From contig NZ_JAGTUK010000004.1 of the NCBI RefSeq assembly GCF_018224615.1, forward strand, positions 25,546 to 89,545: 64,000 bases of DNA, read 5' to 3'. Each line of letters opens with the position of its first letter. Position 1 is the stretch's first letter. Position numbers and translations under genes: made by a program. This DNA is from Microbacterium paraoxydans. Lineage in GTDB: Bacteria; Actinomycetota; Actinomycetes; Actinomycetales; Microbacteriaceae. Shown here in pieces: positions 61,807 to 64,000 of the stretch. The notes beneath the pieces were generated by a model. That model had not been told where the DNA came from and searched no databases. It saw only the letters and a program-made list of their open reading frames with translations.

Positions 61807-63729
61807 TCAGCCGTCGATCACGGCGACCAGCTCGTCGAGGAACGCCTCGAACGTGGTGCCGCGGCGCACGATGCGCTGCACGCTGTCGCGTTCGCTGAAC
61901 ACCTCGACGAGCTGCTCGAACACGGTCTGGAACGCGGCACGGTCGTCCTCGCTGAACGCCGCCAGCGCAACGACCTGCACGCGCGCATCGCCCCAGGCCG
62001 CGGACCCCTCGGCGACCCCGATCGCGATGGCGGTGCGGGCCGCGGTCATCTGGAGCGCGTGCGGCACCGCGAGCGCGTCGGTGAACGCGGTGGACGACAG
62101 GCGCTCGCGGACGATCGTGTTCTCCACGTAGTCGTCGCCGATCAGCCCGGCCTCGACCAGCCGGGAGCCCAGGAGGCGGATGATCGCCTCCTCGCCCGCG
62201 TCGGGCAGCGGGTAGACGTAGGCGTCGGGCAGGAAGTAGCGCGCCAGCTCGGCTCGCAACCGCGTGAGACGTCGGCCGCGGCGCACCCGGGCGGCGGCCT
62301 GCTGCACCCGGTCGACGTCGGCGTCGGTGAGGAACGGCTGGATGCGCACGAACCGGTCGCCGGGTGAGCCGGGTTCGATCGTGCTGAGCACGAGGTCGGT
62401 GTCGAACGACGCCCAGTCGGGGTCGACGTTGGTGACGACGCTGGTGACCTCGATCGCGGAGCCGAGCGAACGGTCGACGCTCGACCGCAACAGCTCGTGC
62501 AGCTCGTAGTACCCCGGGCACACGATCGTCGCCGTGAGGATGGACTCGGCCTTGCGGCTGCGCTCGAGCCGACCGCCGACGTGCATCGCGATGTAGGCGA
62601 TCTCGTCGTCGTGGACGGGGGTGCCCAGGCGGTCGTGCAGCCCGCTCGCGATCGACACCGCCACCTCGAAGATCATCGGATACGTGGTCTTGAGCGAGCG
62701 CGTGAGGGGGTTGCGCGTCAGGGCGCTCTCCTCCGCCCGGCGCAGCAGGTTCTGCACGTGCAGCGCGAGCCGCAGCACGAAGGTCTCGTCGACCAGATCG
62801 ACCTGGAAGTCGTCCGCGGCCCTGGCTATCTCGGCCCGCACGGCGGCATCGACTTCGGGGGCCACGCCGCTGCGCGCGACCTCCCGTGTCTCGTCCCCTC
62901 CCGGCGCCACGATCCGCGTGAGCACGAGGGACGCGAGGTGCGCGCTGTCGCCCTCCCCCAGCACCACTCCGAAGTGCTCGGCCGCGAGGCGCGCGATCAA
63001 AGCCCCCACCCGAGGGATCTCCGGCCGCGCCCCGGTCGGGGGCGTGTCGAGCGAGCGCCCGGCGGCGACCCGCTCCGCGGCGATCGCGATGTGCAGCAGC
63101 ACGTCGGCGATCGCGAGCTCGTTCACGTAGTAGCCGAGCTGTCCGAGCTCCCGCACCAGCGCGGACTTGAACGGCCCGACCGCCCGCGGGTCGACCGCCG
63201 TCCCGGACAGCGCCCGGCGGAACACCTCGGGGTGGAAGGACGCGTCGTCCATCTCGTCGTGCGCGAGCCGGCTGAGCAGCCGTCGCTGAGCCGCCTCGTC
63301 GCCGCGCAACCTCACGATCTCGCGGGAGCGGTCGAGCGTGAGATCCGTGCCGTCGAGCAGTCCGCGCACACGCACCAGATCGGCCTCCAGCGTCGCCTCG
63401 CTCACGTGCAGCTCGTCGGCGGCATCGAACACGTCGATCCCGTCCGGCGCGTCGAGCAGCATGCGCACGAGCGCGTGCAACCGGTCGCGCGGAGTCGCCT
63501 CGCGCCCCTGCCGCACGCGCAGAGCCGCGCGGGCGCCGGGCCCTGAGCGGTAGCCCGCCGAGCCCGACTCGACCACGGCCGCGCCAGGAGTCCGCGCGTT
63601 CAGCGCGGCGACGTACGACCGGATGCTCCGCGGGGTCACCCCGAGCAGATCGGCGAGGGTCCCGGCAGTGGACCAGCCCTCCTGCCGCAGCAGCACCGCG
63701 AGGAGCTGATCCTGGCGCTGGCGCGACAT
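61807..63729 (-). CDS. PRD/PTS-domain transcriptional regulator (MtlR/LicR-type)
   Basis: A 640-residue multidomain regulator. Two N-terminal helix-turn-helix units (about 5-60, GTLADLLGVTPRSIRSYVAA; 80-150, ADELHVSEATLEADLVRVRG) precede two PTS regulation domains (about 180-285 and 310-400, with GYYVNELAIADVLLHI and PVHDDEIAYIAMHVGGRLER), an EIIB-like domain (about 405-490, IVCPGYYELHELL) and a C-terminal EIIA-like domain (about 500-640, with the His in ALAVPHALQM). Activity is set by PTS phosphorylation. GGGGGAG precedes the ATG. It diverges from a PTS IIB gene, its likely target. Confidence 0.92.
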   Translation of the reverse strand: MSRQRQDQLLAVLLRQEGWSTAGTLADLLGVTPRSIRSYVAALNARTPGAAVVESGSAGYRSGPGARAALRVRQGREATPRDRLHALVRMLLDAPDGIDVFDAADELHVSEATLEADLVRVRGLLDGTDLTLDRSREIVRLRGDEAAQRRLLSRLAHDEMDDASFHPEVFRRALSGTAVDPRAVGPFKSALVRELGQLGYYVNELAIADVLLHIAIAAERVAAGRSLDTPPTGARPEIPRVGALIARLAAEHFGVVLGEGDSAHLASLVLTRIVAPGGDETREVARSGVAPEVDAAVRAEIARAADDFQVDLVDETFVLRLALHVQNLLRRAEESALTRNPLTRSLKTTYPMIFEVAVSIASGLHDRLGTPVHDDEIAYIAMHVGGRLERSRKAESILTATIVCPGYYELHELLRSSVDRSLGSAIEVTSVVTNVDPDWASFDTDLVLSTIEPGSPGDRFVRIQPFLTDADVDRVQQAAARVRRGRRLTRLRAELARYFLPDAYVYPLPDAGEEAIIRLLGSRLVEAGLIGDDYVENTIVRERLSSTAFTDALAVPHALQMTAARTAIAIGVAEGSAAWGDARVQVVALAAFSEDDRAAFQTVFEQLVEVFSERDSVQRIVRRGTTFEAFLDELVAVIDG

Positions 63730-63894
63730 GACTCCCCCTGCTCTGGCGTGCTGACCGCACTGTCGGACGTCTCTCCATGATGTCAGCCCGGCGAGCGGGG
63801 TGCGCGGAAATCGAGGTTCCGCGGGGGCGGAAAGGAACGTGTTGGTGCCGGCACCGCCCCCTTTCCCAGACTGTTCTCAGGAAAGGCGGCATCG
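63730..63894. promoter_or_regulatory. Divergent regulatory region of the PTS locus
   Basis: Two symmetric elements lie between the regulator and the IIB gene: a 7-bp inverted repeat CGCGGAA-N7-TTCCGCG (63803-63823) and a perfect 12-bp palindrome GGTGCCGGCACC (63844-63855). Either could be the operator of the PRD regulator. AGGAAAGG (63879-63886) is the ribosome site of the IIB gene. Confidence 0.45.
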
Positions 63895-64000
63895 ATGAGG
63901 ATCCTCGTGGTGTGCGGCGCTGGCGCGTCGAGCACGTTCGTCGCGCAGCGGCTGCGCCGGGCGGCGGCGTCCGTCGGCCTGGACTGGGACGCCGCGGCCG
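63895..64000 (+). CDS. PTS system IIB component, N-terminus only
   Basis: The first 35 codons are present; the gene runs off the right edge. MRILVVCGAGASSTFVAQRL has the phosphorylated Cys7 and the P-loop-like turn of lactose/cellobiose- or ascorbate-type IIB proteins. It would accept phosphate from IIA and pass it to sugar entering through IIC. The sugar is unknown. Its position opposite the PRD regulator suggests that the rest of the PTS lies beyond the window. Confidence 0.85.
   Translation, partial: MRILVVCGAGASSTFVAQRLRRAAASVGLDWDAAA

Noticed and set aside
61067..63892. A 941-codon open frame overlapping the PTS regulator
   Set aside because: It is in the wrong frame of the PRD regulator and is Arg/Ala/Gly-rich without motifs; the regulator frame has all expected domains.

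Overview
The window is very GC-rich, has GTG/ATG starts and short Shine-Dalgarno or leaderless starts, and carries many actinobacterial marker arrangements: hisC-hisB-hisH with a PriA-type hisA, a LysM gene divergent from lexA, prfB/ftsE/ftsX/smpB, biotin-dependent acyl-CoA carboxylase genes with a small epsilon subunit, DUF3039, DUF2510 and DUF1844 proteins, and a Ku plus LigD pair. Together these point to an actinomycete of the Microbacteriaceae, most likely Microbacterium or a close relative (inferred from gene content; no 16S rRNA is present). It looks like ordinary chromosome: no insertion sequence, prophage, integrase or CRISPR array was seen.

Layout. 0-3.4 kb: start of an ABC ATPase and an overlapping operon of response regulator, histidine kinase and TAXI-type binding lipoprotein. 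3.4-6.3 kb: 23S/tRNA 2'-O-methyltransferase, then infC-rpmI-rplT with an AUC start for infC and a folded leader. 6.3-11.5 kb: histidine genes (hisC-hisB-hisH, hisA-sseB) split by a MinD/ParA-like gene. 11.5-16.2 kb: LysM protein and lexA sharing an operator region, then metF-metE. 16.4-24.7 kb: S9 peptidase, smpB, ftsE-ftsX and prfB, with two DUF2510 membrane proteins inserted. 24.8-30.6 kb: MFS transporter and a Tad/Flp pilus locus including a 59-codon pilin-like gene. 30.7-33.9 kb: glycosyltransferase/phosphoesterase-fold/DUF2238 operon, tRNA-Leu(UAG), DedA. 33.9-41.7 kb: Ku/LigD end joining, CDF metal exporter, rdgB-rph-murI, pncB, DUF3039. 41.7-45.4 kb: ABC exporter whose ATPase has a histone-tail-like N-terminal extension. 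45.6-57.5 kb: nucleotidyltransferase, EcsC-like protein, and acyl-CoA carboxylase genes (beta, epsilon ... maf, alpha) interrupted by a ROK regulator, a LuxR-type two-component set and an RNA methyltransferase. 57.5-64 kb: cysteine-less Lpd-like flavoprotein, purine nucleoside phosphorylase, phosphohexomutase, HPr, a PRD/PTS regulator and the start of a PTS IIB gene.

A recurring feature is a TAnnnT -10 hexamer ending 6-7 (sometimes 8-9) bases before a start codon without a usable ribosome binding site, at about twenty genes. This indicates leaderless mRNAs and was used to choose several start codons. The most unusual single items are the ABC ATPase with a 460-residue Lys/Ala/Thr-rich plus acidic extension, the trmA-like/maf divergent promoter whose two -10 hexamers share bases, the TAXI lipoprotein sitting in a two-component operon, and two perfect DnaA-box 9-mers placed upstream of the Tad genes.
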